64,000 nucleotides of DNA, taken from assembly GCA_963573385.1 (NCBI GenBank), contig CAUYLG010013797.1, positions 1-64,000 of the forward strand, in the 5' to 3' direction. The position numbers and the translations under genes were made by a program. Below the pieces are notes generated by a model. The model made no database searches. It saw only the letters and a list, made by a program, of their open reading frames with translations, and was not told the origin of the DNA. Source of the DNA: Cacajao melanocephalus. Taxonomy: Eukaryota > Chordata > Mammalia > Primates > Pitheciidae. Positions within the stretch are counted from its first letter, which is position 1, and the number at the start of each line of letters is the position of its first letter. Shown one piece after another: positions 1 through 60,429 of the stretch.

Positions 1-35
1 CTAGCCTGGGCAGTAGAACAAGAATCCTGTTCTCT
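1..35 (+). repeat. 3' end of a sense Alu cut by the window edge
   Basis: The first bases match the Alu right-arm end (AGCCTGGGCAGTAGAACAAG followed by a CCTGT-like end). The body lies upstream. Confidence 0.6.
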
Positions 36-165
36 CTCCCTCTTTTTCTTCCTCTTTCTTTCTCTCGTACATTCTTTTTTTTCTTTCTTTCACTCTCACT
101 TTCTTTCCTCTCTTTTCCTTTCTTTCAAAAATAAAAAAAAATAAAAAAAATAAAAAAAAAGAAAA
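36..165 (+). repeat. Polypyrimidine tract followed by A-rich tail
   Basis: Positions about 36-127 are nearly pure C/T on the + strand with few interruptions. A run of AAAATAAAA-type sequence follows to about 165. It is probably a degenerated Alu tail that expanded. Confidence 0.8.
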
Positions 166-189
166 AACTTTTTTAGTAGTAGAGAAAGC

Positions 190-908
190 CATTTTACACT
201 AATAAAGGGTTTACTCTACCAGAAAATATCAATTTTAAATGAGTTTGAGCCTATTAACATAGTCTCTAAATACGTAAAACAAAAATTGACAGAACTAAAA
301 GGAGAAATGAACAAATTCATAAGTATAGTGGAAGGCTTTAGCCTCTTTCAATAATGTATAGGAAAACAGACCAAAATATCAAGTAAAGTTGTTAATTTGA
401 CCCAATTGAAATACACGTAACACCTGCACACAGCTGCAGAATACACATTCTTCCAAGTATAAGAATATCACAATAAAAATATTATAGCAAAGTCTCTCAT
501 GAACATAACTACAAAAATTCTGAAAAATACAGCAAATGATTCTAAACTTTAAGTCCAAATATTATGTTTGTACACATACATACACAGCACTGGTTTTTAT
601 TACAAGGACATAAATTCGGTTTGGCATTCAAAAGTCAATCAGTGTAAGTCAACAAACTAAAGGAGAAAAATATTGTTTCAAAGGTGAAGAAGAAGTATTT
701 GATAAATATTTAACACCATATGTGAAAGAAAAAGCACCTTTTAAATAGTTTGGAAATCTATATTGATGAGTACACCAAAAATCCTATACCTATGATGATA
801 CTTAATGATGAATATTGATACCTCTCCCACACCCTACCACCCCTGAGATTGAGAATGACATAAGGCTACCCACTATTACTACTTGTAGTCAACATTCTGC
901 TAGAGGTC
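190..908 (+). repeat. Old L1 ORF2 fragment, sense
   Basis: Diverged L1 ORF2 similarity in the + direction, for example around 425-460 (ACAGCTGCAGAATACACATT) and 620-700. Frames are broken. It stops at the Alu insertion site. Confidence 0.65.
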
Positions 909-925
909 CTAGCCAATGCAATTTG

Positions 926-1219
926 TTTTTTTTTGTTGTTGTTGTTGTTTTGAGGCAGAGTCTTGCTCTGTCGCTCTGGTGGCTAGAGTGCAGTAGTGCA
1001 ATCTTGGCTCACTGCAGCCTCTGCCTCCCAGGTTCAAATGATTCTCCTGGCTCAGCGGGGATTACAGGCATGCACCTCCATGTCCAGCTAATTTTTGTAT
1101 TTTTAGTAGAGTTAGGGTTTCACCATGTTGGCTAGGCTGGTCTTGAACTTCCTGACCTCAAGTCATCCACTTGCCTCCCAAAGAGCTGGGATTACAGGTG
1201 TGAGCCACCATGCCCAGAC
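926..1219 (-). repeat. Alu, antisense, with 18-bp target duplication
   Basis: Reverse-complement Alu with an oligo-T/GTT head, a GAGGCAGAGTCTTGCTCTG segment and a GGGATTACAGG box. The flanks repeat CTAGCCAATGCAATTTGT at 909-926 and 1219-1236. Confidence 0.93.
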
Positions 1220-1236
1220 TAGCCAATGCAATTTGT

Positions 1237-1404
1237 ATACCAATTTTGTATCTTGTACCTTGCTGAACTTGTTTATTAGCTCTAGTAATTTTTTTGTGTG
1301 TGGATTCTGTAGGATTTTCCACATAAAAGATTATGTTATGGGAAAGTATAGTTTTACTTCTTTCTTTATGACCTGGATCCCTTTTTTTTTCTTTTTGTTG
1401 TTTA
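1237..1404 (-). repeat. L1 ORF2 fragment, antisense
   Basis: Reads as antisense L1 (TTGTATCTTGTACCTTGCTG and TTTATTAGCTCTAGTAATTT), whereas the L1 pieces on both sides are sense. It may be the inverted 5' part of a twin-primed L1. Confidence 0.6.
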
Positions 1405-1409
1405 ATTGC

Positions 1410-1784
1410 TGACATGGTTTGGCTGTTCTCACCCAAATCTCATCTTGAATTGTAGTTCCTATAATCCCCACATGTCATGGGAGGGACCCAGTGGGAGGTA
1501 AGTTAATCATGGGAGGTGGTTACCCTCATGCTGTTCTGAAGATAGTGAGTGAATTCTCATGAGATCTGATGGTTTTATAAGGGACTTTTCCCCCTTTTGC
1601 TTGGCACTTCTCCTTCCTGCCATCATGTGAAGAACGATGTGTTTGCTTCCCCTTCTGCCATGATTGTAAATTTCCTGAGGCCTCCCAAGCCATGCTGAAC
1701 TACAAGTGAGTTAAGCCTCTTTCCTTTATAAATTACCCAGTCTTGGGTATATCTTTATTAGCAGTGTGAAAATGAACTAATGCA
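1410..1784 (+). repeat. Solo LTR of MST/THE1 (MaLR) type
   Basis: Starts TGACATGGTTTGGCTGT and ends ACTAATGCA. It holds the family hallmarks CACCCAAATCTCATCTTGAA, GGGAGGGACCCAGTGGGAGG and CCTTTATAAATTACCCAGTC. A 5-bp target duplication, ATTGC, lies at 1405-1409 and 1785-1789. There are no internal genes. Confidence 0.92.
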
Positions 1785-1789
1785 ATTGC

Positions 1790-2255
1790 TCAGCCACAGT
1801 AATTTGGCAAGAAATAGGGCATAAAGATTGAGAAAGGAAGAAATAAAACTGTCATTCACAGAGGACATGATGATATACAAATAATCTGCAAAATATCGTA
1901 GTTTAAATGAATTTAGCAAGGCACTCACTGGATAACAAAGTCAACATACTTTTGTAGCAATGGAATCTCTATTAGGAATAAACAAATACAAAAAACATCT
2001 AAGAATAAATCTAATGAAAGATGTGCAAGAACATTTTGCTGAAAACCACAAATATAGTTATAAGAAACTTAGAAGAGACTTAAATGAAGATATACCATGT
2101 TAATGGATAGGAAGATTCAATATTATAAAGATGTCAAGTGGCCCCCAGATTGGACTACATATTCAATGAAATCTAATAAAATTCTAGCACTTTATTTCAT
2201 TGAAATTGACTAGCTGATTCTAAAATGTCTTAGGGAAATGCAAAGGACTTCTCGA
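1790..2255 (+). repeat. Old L1 ORF2 fragment, sense
   Basis: Resumes the sense L1 with GGCAAGAAATAGGGCATAAA and continues through AAATCTAATGAAAGATGTGC. Its start overlaps by about 20 bp the end of the 190-908 fragment. Confidence 0.65.
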
Positions 2256-2685
2256 GTCACCTTGTGGATGAGATATGAGACAACCCAGGCCAGCTCTCTT
2301 TGGTTTGTGGGAAGCATGCGTGTATTCTTTTCCCTGACCATGTCTGTAGGTAGAGGACAGCCCAGATAGCAACTCCTTCTTCCTTTCCATCAGGTCAGAG
2401 AGCCTACTAGTCTCTTGCCATTTAGGTTTTTCAGGGATGAGTCAGATACACCAGTCTACTCTGTCCTGCAAAGAGGACACTTACCATCTTTTCCAAGTGG
2501 CCTTACAAATCTCACCTTGGATTGTAAGGGTGGTTGGCATCTGTTGGGATGTCAGGTGAAACATAAACAGTTCCATTGCAGTAGCCTACTGTATAAACAT
2601 ATAGAGAACTCCTATCATGTGTACTCTGTGAAGCTATTAGAAAGTATGGCTTTGTGTATTACTTTGGAAAGGGAAACATTTTAAT
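2256..2685. other. Intron 2 stretch with no recognised element
   Basis: I see no repeat consensus, exon or RNA gene here. Confidence 0.5.
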
Positions 2686-2840
2686 TTTGGTCTTGCCACT
2701 GGATAATCCTGTGACATTGGTCCAGTTATGTAAGAAAACACACTTTAAAAAGTTACCTCAGTTCCTAGCAGTTTTCACTGTGTCACCCATGGGAATTTTT
2801 GTGAAGATCAGATGGTAATAAAGAATACAAATATATCTTT
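2686..2840 (+). repeat. MIR-like SINE
   Basis: The order CTTGCCACTGG, TGTGACATTGGTCCAGTTA, CCTCAGTT and TGTGAAGATCAGATGGTAAT follows the MIR consensus loosely. It is diverged. Confidence 0.45.
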
Positions 2841-2852
2841 GAAAATAGTGTA

Positions 2853-2970
2853 CAATCACTCAGGAGGCTGAGGTGGGAAGACTGCTTGAGCCCAGGAGTT
2901 GGAATTGCAGTGAGCTATGATCATGTCACCACAGTCCAACCTGGGTGATGGAGTGAGACTCTGTTTCTCC
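2853..2970 (+). repeat. Alu fragment, sense (one arm)
   Basis: Contains TCAGGAGGCTGAGGTGGGAA and GCAGTGAGCTATGATCATG, ending GAGACTCTGTTTCTCC. The GCTATGATCATG form suggests an old AluJ/FLAM-type copy. Confidence 0.8.
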
Positions 2971-3189
2971 TATTATATTCTCACAGTGCAGAATACTTCT
3001 GTGACCTCTAGTCACCAAAATGTGTGGGAATTTCTTTCCACCAAGTAATCCTACAGATTCTCCAGCAGACAGCAGCTGGATGACCTATAATTCTGTTCAG
3101 TTCTGACACTATCTACCTGGAGATAGCCGAAGATCCCACAGATTGAAAGTCCAGTGCCACAAGACCACTCCTGACTTCAGAAGCCATTT

Positions 3190-3810
3190 ATAAGCCCCTG
3201 GTTGTTTTACCTGTGCTTCTGACTGACTGGTTGTAAATGAGGATTCCCATGACCCCTTCCTTAGGTTCAGTTGATTTGCTGGAGCAGCTCACAGAACTCA
3301 GGAAAACACTTATGTTTACTGATTTATTATGGGATATTACAAAGGATACAGATGAACAACCAAATAGTTGGAAGAGTTGCATAGGGCCAGACATATGGGA
3401 AGGGGTGAGATGATTCTTTGCTCGCTCTGGGTGTACCACACCCTCCAGGAGCCTCCATGTTTTTGGATGCATAGAAGTTCTTCCAAACCCTGTCCTTTTA
3501 GGTTTTTATGGAGGCTTTATTACTTGGGCATGATCGATTATATAATTGGCTATTGGTAACCAACTCCACCTTCAACCCCTAGGATGGTAGGGGGTACTGA
3601 AAATTCCAGTATTTTCACCTGGTCGGTTTCCCCATTATGCATAGTCCATAATGGGGACTGTGTATCTAGGGGTGCCCAGATACCAGCCATTTCATTAGTA
3701 TACAAAAAAGTAATCACTCTAGAGATTCCACAGGTTGTAGGAGCTATATGTCAGAAAACAGGAAGACGACCAAATGTATATCTTATAGTACAACAGATTT
3801 CTTATTTTTT
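3190..3810 (-). repeat. Old ERV-type LTR, antisense, subfamily not certain
   Basis: A sequence family I recognise only broadly: GCTGGAGCAGCTCACAGAAC near the left, TTTTTATGGAGGCTTTATTA in the middle and CCAAATGTATATCTTATAGT at the right. On the minus strand it reads as an LTR with AATAAA near 3' third. It may be an ERVL-related LTR. Confidence 0.5.
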
Positions 3811-4059
3811 TTGTTTGGTTTTATAAATTGGGGTTCCAATTCCATTTCCTATCTTAAAATGCCTAAAAATGGAACAGTAAAATTGGTGAAAGTGGACACT
3901 CCAGAAATATTGTATGTAGACAATTTTTGTGTATGATCGGATCCTTAGTACAAAAGTGAAGTCATACACAGTCTTCTGTGCAGATATTTTCTTCATGGAT
4001 TGGAATGGTCAGGTTTTTCCAAATAGAAATCGAATGTAATTTACCTTATACCTTATAAA

Positions 4060-4226
4060 TGCTGTGTAAATAGTTGTTTTACTCTACTTTTTAGGAAATG
4101 ATGAAAAAAGTCTGTACATGTTCAATACAGACACAGTTTTTGGGTTTTTTTTCCTGAAATATTTTCAATCTGAGGGTAGTTGAATTCGCAGATGCGGAAC
4201 CCATGGATACAGAGGGCCAAATGTAT
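4060..4226. repeat. Tigger/MER2-like DNA transposon end
   Basis: GTTGAATTCGCAGATGCGGA followed by ACCCATGGATACAGAGGGCC is the terminal region of TcMar-Tigger elements. Only one end is recognisable. Confidence 0.6.
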
Positions 4227-5004
4227 ATAAACAATTGATAATCAGTGCTTAGTGTCAGGTGCAGTCAAGGACATGTATTATAGAATGTTACGGAATTTGA
4301 GAGAGGGAAAGGTTTATTTTTCCATGTGTGGTCAAATAAGTCATTTGAGCCGTGCCTCAAAGATTGAATAGGATTTGGTCACATGTAATTGATGGGGTTT
4401 TGTACTTTAGACCTTGAATCATGTTATTTCCAGTATTATTCTTTGCTTAGTGTGAATAAGCCATGGATAACTTAAGTTTTTAAAAAATTAATGAATATAA
4501 AAGTAATCCATATGTATTGTGAAACATTTTGGAATACATGGACGGCAGAAAGAAGAAACTTCATCTCTCTGCCTGGATAGCCACTGTCGACATGCAGTGA
4601 ATCGCCCTCTGCTCTCCAGTGTGTTACTTAAATGTTAGTAATTCTTAGGTATCAAATTATCCTATGGCTAGTTTGCAAACCAAACCCATAAAATTTTAAT
4701 TTATTGTACCTTACAAATAAAATATAAACTGAACTGAAAAATACTGTGTATCAAGCATATTCCAAATATCATTACTCTGTTTCCTAATCTTTCCTTAAGT
4801 TAATTACAGTATGTTGTAAGAAATAGCCTATATTCAGGCTACTGGTTTTCCTCTCCTTTCCTTGCCTACTAAGGGAAGTTGTTCAGTAAAGAAATTTTAG
4901 TGACGCTTAGCTGGGATCATATATTTTTGTTTTTAGATTTAAGCAAAAGAAGGTTTTTTTATTGTTAAAATACCCAATTCCTTTTTTAAAAAATATATTT
5001 TTTT
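4227..5004. other. Intron 2 stretch with no recognised element
   Basis: AT-rich, with no exon, repeat consensus or RNA gene that I can name. Confidence 0.5.
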
Positions 5005-5955
5005 TTCTGACTGGTTTATACTTTTACTTTTTTGTTATGGTAAAATGTATGAAAACCTACCATTTTAACCATTTGTAAGTGTGCAATTCAGTGGCATTGT
5101 GTTCACATTGTTGTGCAGTCATCACTATCCATCTCTAGAACTTTTTCATGATCCCAAACAGAAACTCTGTATCCACTAAACAATAGGACCCTATTCCTAA
5201 CCCTCTACGCCAGCTCCTGGCAACCACTATTCTACCTTCTGTCTCTATTATTTGAGTACTTTAGGTATCTCATATTAGTAGAACCATACAATATTTTCCT
5301 TTTGTGTCTTGGCTTATTTCACTTAGCATAATGTTTTCAAGGTTCATCCATGTTATAGCATGCATAGGAATTTCATTTCTCTATAAGGCTGAATGAATAT
5401 CTGTTGTATGTATGCTATATCCCACATCCCACTTTTTGTTTATCCATTCATTCATTGACAGACTTTGGGGTTGGTTCCACCTCTGGACTATTGTGAATAA
5501 TACTGCTATGAACATGTGTGTTTGAATACATATTTGACCCTTGCTTTCAATTCTTTGGGATATATACAAAGGAGTAGAATTGCTGGACCACATGGTAATT
5601 TGACATTTAATTTTTTGAGAAGTCATCTTACTGTTTTCCACAGTGGCCGTACCATTTTACATTCCACCAATGGTGCACAAGCACTCCAGTTTCTCCACAT
5701 CCTTGCCAATGCTTGTTATTTTATCTTTTTAATAATAGCCATCTTAATGGGTGTGAACTGGTATCTCAATGTGGTTTTTTGTTTGTTTGTTTTGCTTTCT
5801 TAGTTTTTATTAGTATTTTTGTTGCCCCATGCAGGTCAATGTTTTGATTTGCATTTCCCTAATGATTTGGATAGTGAGCATCTTTTCATGTGCTCATTGG
5901 CCATTTGTATGTCTTCTTTCATGTTTGGTTGTATAGCCTGATCTCTTTTTCTGAC
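5005..5955 (-). repeat. Old L1M 3' region, antisense
   Basis: Antisense L1 3' UTR/ORF2-end signatures: GCAACCACTATTCTACCTTC, TTTCACTTAGCATAATGTTT, CAAGGTTCATCCATGTTATA, TGGCCGTACCATTTTACATT and TTTGATTTGCATTTCCCTAA. No intact frame. Confidence 0.85.
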
Positions 5956-6907
<952 letters not shown>

Positions 6908-6940
6908 GGTTATAAGTTGAATATAGTTAATATTCTAGAC

Positions 6941-7122
6941 CAAGGGTTTGCAAACTTTTTTTCTAAAAGGCCAGACAAGTATTTTTGGCTTTGTAGCCAT
7001 ACAGTCTTAAATTTTTCTTTTGTTTTTTCTTTTTTTTGGGCAACTTTTAAGAAATGTAAAAAACATTCTTAACTGAAGTCTGTGCATTGGATGTGGCTCG
7101 GGCTATAGTTTGCTGACCCCTA
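6941..7122. repeat. hAT-Charlie nonautonomous element
   Basis: The ends are inverted: CAAGGGTTTGCAAACTT on the left and ATAGTTTGCTGACCCCT on the right. AAAGGCCAGACAAGTATTTT and GGCTTTGTAGCCATACAGTC match the family. Near-duplicate 8-mers flank it (TTCTAGAC and TTCTAGGT), as expected for hAT insertion. Confidence 0.75.
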
Positions 7123-7288
7123 TTCTAGGTCTGTTTGCACAGATCTTGCCAGGCAACTTGACTCCTTTTTGATGAAGAGATTCTTTTCTTAATGTCTGTC
7201 TTAGTAGAGTTGCAAAGCTGATACTGTCCAGGTGATTTTTTTTTTTAATTTTTGAATAAATAAGAGGTAATATTATTTTAATTTTCAG

Positions 7289-55089
<47,801 letters not shown>

Positions 55090-56210
55090 ACCAATTGTTT
55101 TTCTGCTCTTCTTCCTTAATTTTTTTAAAGATTTAAAACAAACAAATCTTGTTACGGGACCCTAATGAAAAAAAAAAATTCAAATCTTTCAGTTTGTCCA
55201 TGACCAAAGAGTTGCTTTAATAGGAAAAAAATCTGTTCTTATCCCTGTTAGATTTATGGTTAATGGGTTTGCAGTGGCAGGGAGGCAAGGAATGGTTCTA
55301 TTTCTGACAAAGCAGCCTGCATACGTTTTATGCTGCCTGGAGGAAGTGGTCTGCGGCGGGCTTACCTGTGGAAGTGCTCACGTATTCTGCATTTTTCTAC
55401 ACTGGAGCTGAGATTCTTCTCTTCACAGCCTTGCAGTTAGTCAATGCCTACAAGTGTAGTTATGCCTCCATGTTCTTAAAGAGAATATGAACATTTTGAG
55501 CTGTACGTTCTTAGGGACAACTGTGCTTCAATGTGGTCAATCTAGTCACTTGTGAGTGTGAAATCTTTAGTATGCATGTGTTTATACCTCTGTGGTCTGT
55601 CAACATGGCTGTCACTGAATGAGGAGCAAGAGACCATCTTTTAGGAATCCTGCCACCGGATGATAATATATCCAGGTTTAGACTTTGGATTAATGTTAAA
55701 TGTACTTTTTTTGGTCCAATATCTGCAGAAGAATAGTGAAACTTGAATTTATGAGTATCTATGAACCCTTTTAATATTAAACGCAACAAATTAACTAAAA
55801 GCTATAGGTAAAACAGGTTCAGATACAATAGTGGCAGTATTTAAAATATTGCTGAAGTGCAGATTGAAATACTTTTTCCAAGAACTGAAGTTCTGAGTTT
55901 TTATAGAGAATTTCATGTAACAGGATTGGCTTAGAAACATAAAGTTGCTCAGTCAACATAAACACAGAATGCGATTCCCACTTTTAAGTAAAGACCATGG
56001 GGCAGCTTCTTTCTCCTTCTTTTATATCAAAGCTTGATCTTATTTTCAAGTGCTGTGGTCTCCCACGTGGGACCTCTCTGGTGTATGTGGTAAGCAGTAG
56101 GCCTGCCCTTCTACCAGATCCTGCTGCCTCTAGATGTTCTCCTGACTACAAGAAAATACAGGCTTGCAAGTTCTGTCAGGTCTGTCTGTATTTCCACTGT
56201 TGTTTCATTT

Positions 56211-56216
56211 AATAAA
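56211..56216 (+). terminator. DNAJC3: Candidate proximal poly(A) signal AATAAA
   Basis: A canonical hexamer about 1.1 kb after the stop codon. Use of this site would give a short UTR isoform. No transcript evidence is available here. Confidence 0.4.
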
Positions 56217-58689
56217 ACGGCATCTCCTCCTGAGATGTTCTTCTTACCTTTTAAGACAATAACTATTTAAGAAATGAACTAGTCTGTCTTTGTATACTGA
56301 ATACGATTTCCCTAAAGAATGTTACTTTAATCAAAAATATCGAATATTTATGGAATTATTAATGCTGCATTTGAAAGCTGAGGGAATTACTTTAGATAGG
56401 AATTATCACCTTGAAATCAAGCATTGTAATTCACTGTGGGAGGCATCCTGACCATGGACATACATAACAGCAAAGCACAAATTGTTTTCGTCTGTAGTCA
56501 TATCCTGAAACATATGTGGACAAGATTTTTAACTGAGAGAAACCACATAGTTGAATTGAGCAAAACACTTATTTAAGTGCTTTCTGCATCTATTTAGGAG
56601 TCTGTTTCTTACCAATAAACTTAACAGTGCATTTGGAAAACCAGTGAACACCTTGCAGCTTTCATTTTGCTTTAATGTTTCAGTTCAAGCCAGTGTAAAA
56701 ATAATTTCCAAGGTATTTTTGTCTATTCTTTAACTTTAGTGATCTCACTACTGGCTATATCAGCAATATCTTTTTCAATCTGGTTCCTTTTGTATATGAT
56801 GTCACTGTGACCTCTTTGAAATATAGTGATGGCTTTTACCTACTTTGAAAAGTAAGAATTTTCACTTAAAATCAGAAAAAAAGGAAATAATCAAATCACT
56901 TGCCCTTCCACTTGGAGAGCCTGACAGCTGCCAACAACAAGGGGTAAGGGCCTCACAGGAGATGCGCCCACGGCTGGGCGCCTCCCACCTGCTGCCCAGA
57001 GGCTTCTTTGCATTTTCATTTTTCTCCACTTGTAACAACCATAGTTTCAGCTCCTAAATTCTTATCATGGATTGAACTTAGTTATCATAACTGACGTGCA
57101 GATTTACTCGCCTGTTTTCGGTGAAGAGAGAGCAGCAGCTCTGGTGCCACATGCCAGCGCCACGGAGGGAAATGAATTCTCTGCAATCTGTTGTTTTGCT
57201 GATTCACGAAGAAAGTAACAGCCATTGAGTTCCAGTCTTGATGAGCATCAGCAGTTTTCTCTCCCAAATGGAAAGACAGTCACTCCTTGCTTCCCTTAAA
57301 ATGTGACTGGGAAAAAGCCTGGATGTGTAAAGAGATAATCATTCCCCCTGCCTGTCTGACACAGGATATCATGATGCATTGTAAAACCGTACTACTGAAA
57401 AGGCATTTTCCTTTTTTGAAGAGGGCTACTTTCATTTTCCCTCGGGGACTGCAGGTGCCAGGTAACCTTTATGGCTCTTTCAGGAAATGTCAAATCAGAC
57501 AGTGGGGTACCCTAGCCTTAGCTCTGTCAGTCTGCTCCTACCTTCTTTCCTTTTTGGTGAGCTCCATGAGTGGAGTTATCAGTAGTCTTGTACTTTGTGG
57601 ATATTTTGCCCAGCACAAAGTATTAGACACATCATCATCAGTATAGAAGCATTGCGAAAAAGTTCCAAAAAGGGAGATTAAATTTAATTCATTCCTCAGT
57701 TCCGAAAGTTTGTGCTTTCTTACCATGAATAGATGAAAACTTGAAAAAAATGTTGATAGTTGACTAATGGGAATTGGATGTAACATACTACTAATTCTAC
57801 AGTGTCTCTCTTTAGGCAGTATTAAAAATCCTTTTTAAAGAAGTATTGGTATGAAAACAGACTGTGTTGCCCTGATAATGGAACTTTAAAACTACCCACA
57901 GTTTAAGAGAAAAACGTAACTGGGTAAAAAAGGCAGCCAATAAAACCACAATTTGAAATTAATACCATTTTTTACTCACAATGGATGATGGAAAATTTTA
58001 CCTTTAAAGGCATGCAATGGGTCAGAAGTTGTCTGTGACATTTACCATGAAAAAACGACGTAAAAGATGTATAAGTTAAAAATTGCTCCTTGGTGGTCTG
58101 TCTGAGAGCCGACTGCCTTACAGATACAGGGTACTGGTGATGGGTCTTGCCAAGTTTTCATTGAGTACACAGCAATGGTATAACCTAGAGAACTTCATGC
58201 AGCTTTGTTGAATGTAGTTGACTTTTCCATATTTATAAAAGAAGGAAGAAGGCAAATGTTAATTTGCCAACAACTAATATCCTTTTCCTAAATCAGATCA
58301 TTCCTTTTTTGTTAGTTTAAGTTTATCCTGTAATTTCAAATGATGTTAAAAGGTGGGATTATTTGGGATTGTTTTGTTTATACATGATCTCATTTGCTGA
58401 ATGATTTAAGAGTAAAATTAGCCACTGCGTGGCTTTGTGTATAGTAACTGGTTTTGTTGCACTCATCTGTGGCTGAAACACTTCCCTGCCGTGGAAAGCC
58501 GAGCAAGGAGGAGGTAAACATTGGAGATGTTTGTTAAAATATTACTCTTACCATGAATGAGAAAAGACTAAGTAACTTAATCCATCTCAATTTAGTGTTT
58601 TAATAAAAAAGGAACCTAACATTTGAAATGGGTCTCAGACATGTCTACAAATATGGGTACTATTTTTATGCCCGTGTATTTTCACATTT

Positions 58690-58695
58690 AATAAA
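58690..58695 (+). terminator. DNAJC3: Candidate distal poly(A) signal AATAAA
   Basis: A canonical hexamer followed within about 40 nt by a T/GT-rich tract. It is the likeliest end of the long transcript. A second AATAAA at 58758-58763 is an alternative. Confidence 0.55.
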
Positions 58696-58780
58696 AATAT
58701 TTATGGTCATATCAGTATTTTCTTGCTTTTGATTCATTTTTGTCATCTTTCTTTGAAAATAAAACTCTTAAGAAAGTCCA

Positions 58781-59911
58781 TCTTAGGAGAAGTCTATTTC
58801 CAACTTTGCTTCATACAAAGTCAGTGACTGAGGTGACCAAAGGGCTCTTCCTTTACACAAGTTGACAGGGAAGGTCAGAGCACATAAAGCACATAACCCC
58901 CAAAAGTCCTAGGGCTTAAAAAGTGGACAGTTCTTCAGTACTATTAAAATAATATAACACTGAAATTGGCTTTGAAGATTTTCTCTTTTATATGCTATTT
59001 GTACATTCCTGTTTGTTAAGGCCCTAAGTTGGGAGGGAGGACACTATAGCCTATCTCGATCAGATGTCCAACTACAAACAAAAGGAGCTGTCTTCTCAGT
59101 TAGTGTATTCTGCAGCTGTTAAGATTCAAGGAGAGCTAGAATCTATAATTAATGTGTATAGAACTTTTTTCCAGAAAGCTCAAAGCTTCCAAATTCTTAA
59201 TCCTCATGACACTGTGGCAATAGATGAGCAGCCAGCCTGAGTCTGAAGATAAAAAGCATGAACACCTGCAGCAGGCACGAGAGCTGCAGGGAGACTGCGA
59301 GAGGAAGGGAGGTCCAAGTCCTCTTCCCGGAGCCTCAGGAGCTCTCACTGAGCAGGCACCAAGCCCGCTCCTTCCCTACCCCAGGCCCAAATCGGTGCTT
59401 CATGATCTTTAATAATAATAATAATCTTAATGCCAGCTTACAGTTCACATCTCAAAGACCCTGAACTCTGCAAACCCTTTTATGCTGAGCAAATCCTTTG
59501 GGAATGCCTCTATGATAAACAAGCTTAAGATGCATATTAATTTATTGCCTTATACTAGGATTCTGTTTCTAATAAATCATACAGCAGACAACCCAGGTTG
59601 CATGTCTGTTTTGAACACGTTTCCAGCCTTCACTCAGGTCCATTTTCCCTAAGCATCCCTCTGACAGATAATCCCAGGGACTGGGCAGCTGTGACTTGGA
59701 AGAGCCTGGGAACGTTAGTGCCAAAGTCGTTCTGAAGAAATCAGAATTGAACATATTTAAAAAGCATAAGGGAGAAACCACTGCTTGCAGCATTTCTGAG
59801 TGGATTTCACACTGTTTTAAGTCTTCTTGGTATTTATATACTTCCTTGCTATTACAGATTTATATAGGTATATCTTTGCGTACAGTGTGCCATTTGTAGG
59901 TACAGTTAAAA
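58781..59911. other. Downstream flank, no recognised element
   Basis: A short (AAT)n run lies at 59411-59425. No transposon or gene recognised. Confidence 0.5.
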
Positions 59912-60419
<508 letters not shown>

Positions 60420-60429
60420 GATAATTCTT

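Larger units (their letters stand above)
55090..58780 (+). other. DNAJC3: DNAJC3 3' UTR (long form; end estimated)
   Basis: This AT-rich sequence follows the TAA and I see no Alu, L1 or LTR insertion in it, unlike the introns. AATAAA hexamers occur at 56211, 56614, 57939, 58602, 58690 and 58758. A GT/T-rich stretch follows the 58690 site, so the distal end is probably between 58710 and 58785. The 56211 site would give a much shorter UTR of about 1.1 kb. The exact cleavage sites cannot be fixed from sequence alone. Confidence 0.75.

Noticed and set aside
59224..59464. Two overlapping + strand frames of 62 and 68 codons downstream of the gene
   Set aside because: They are short, overlap in different frames and run into a simple (AAT)n repeat. 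No support for coding.
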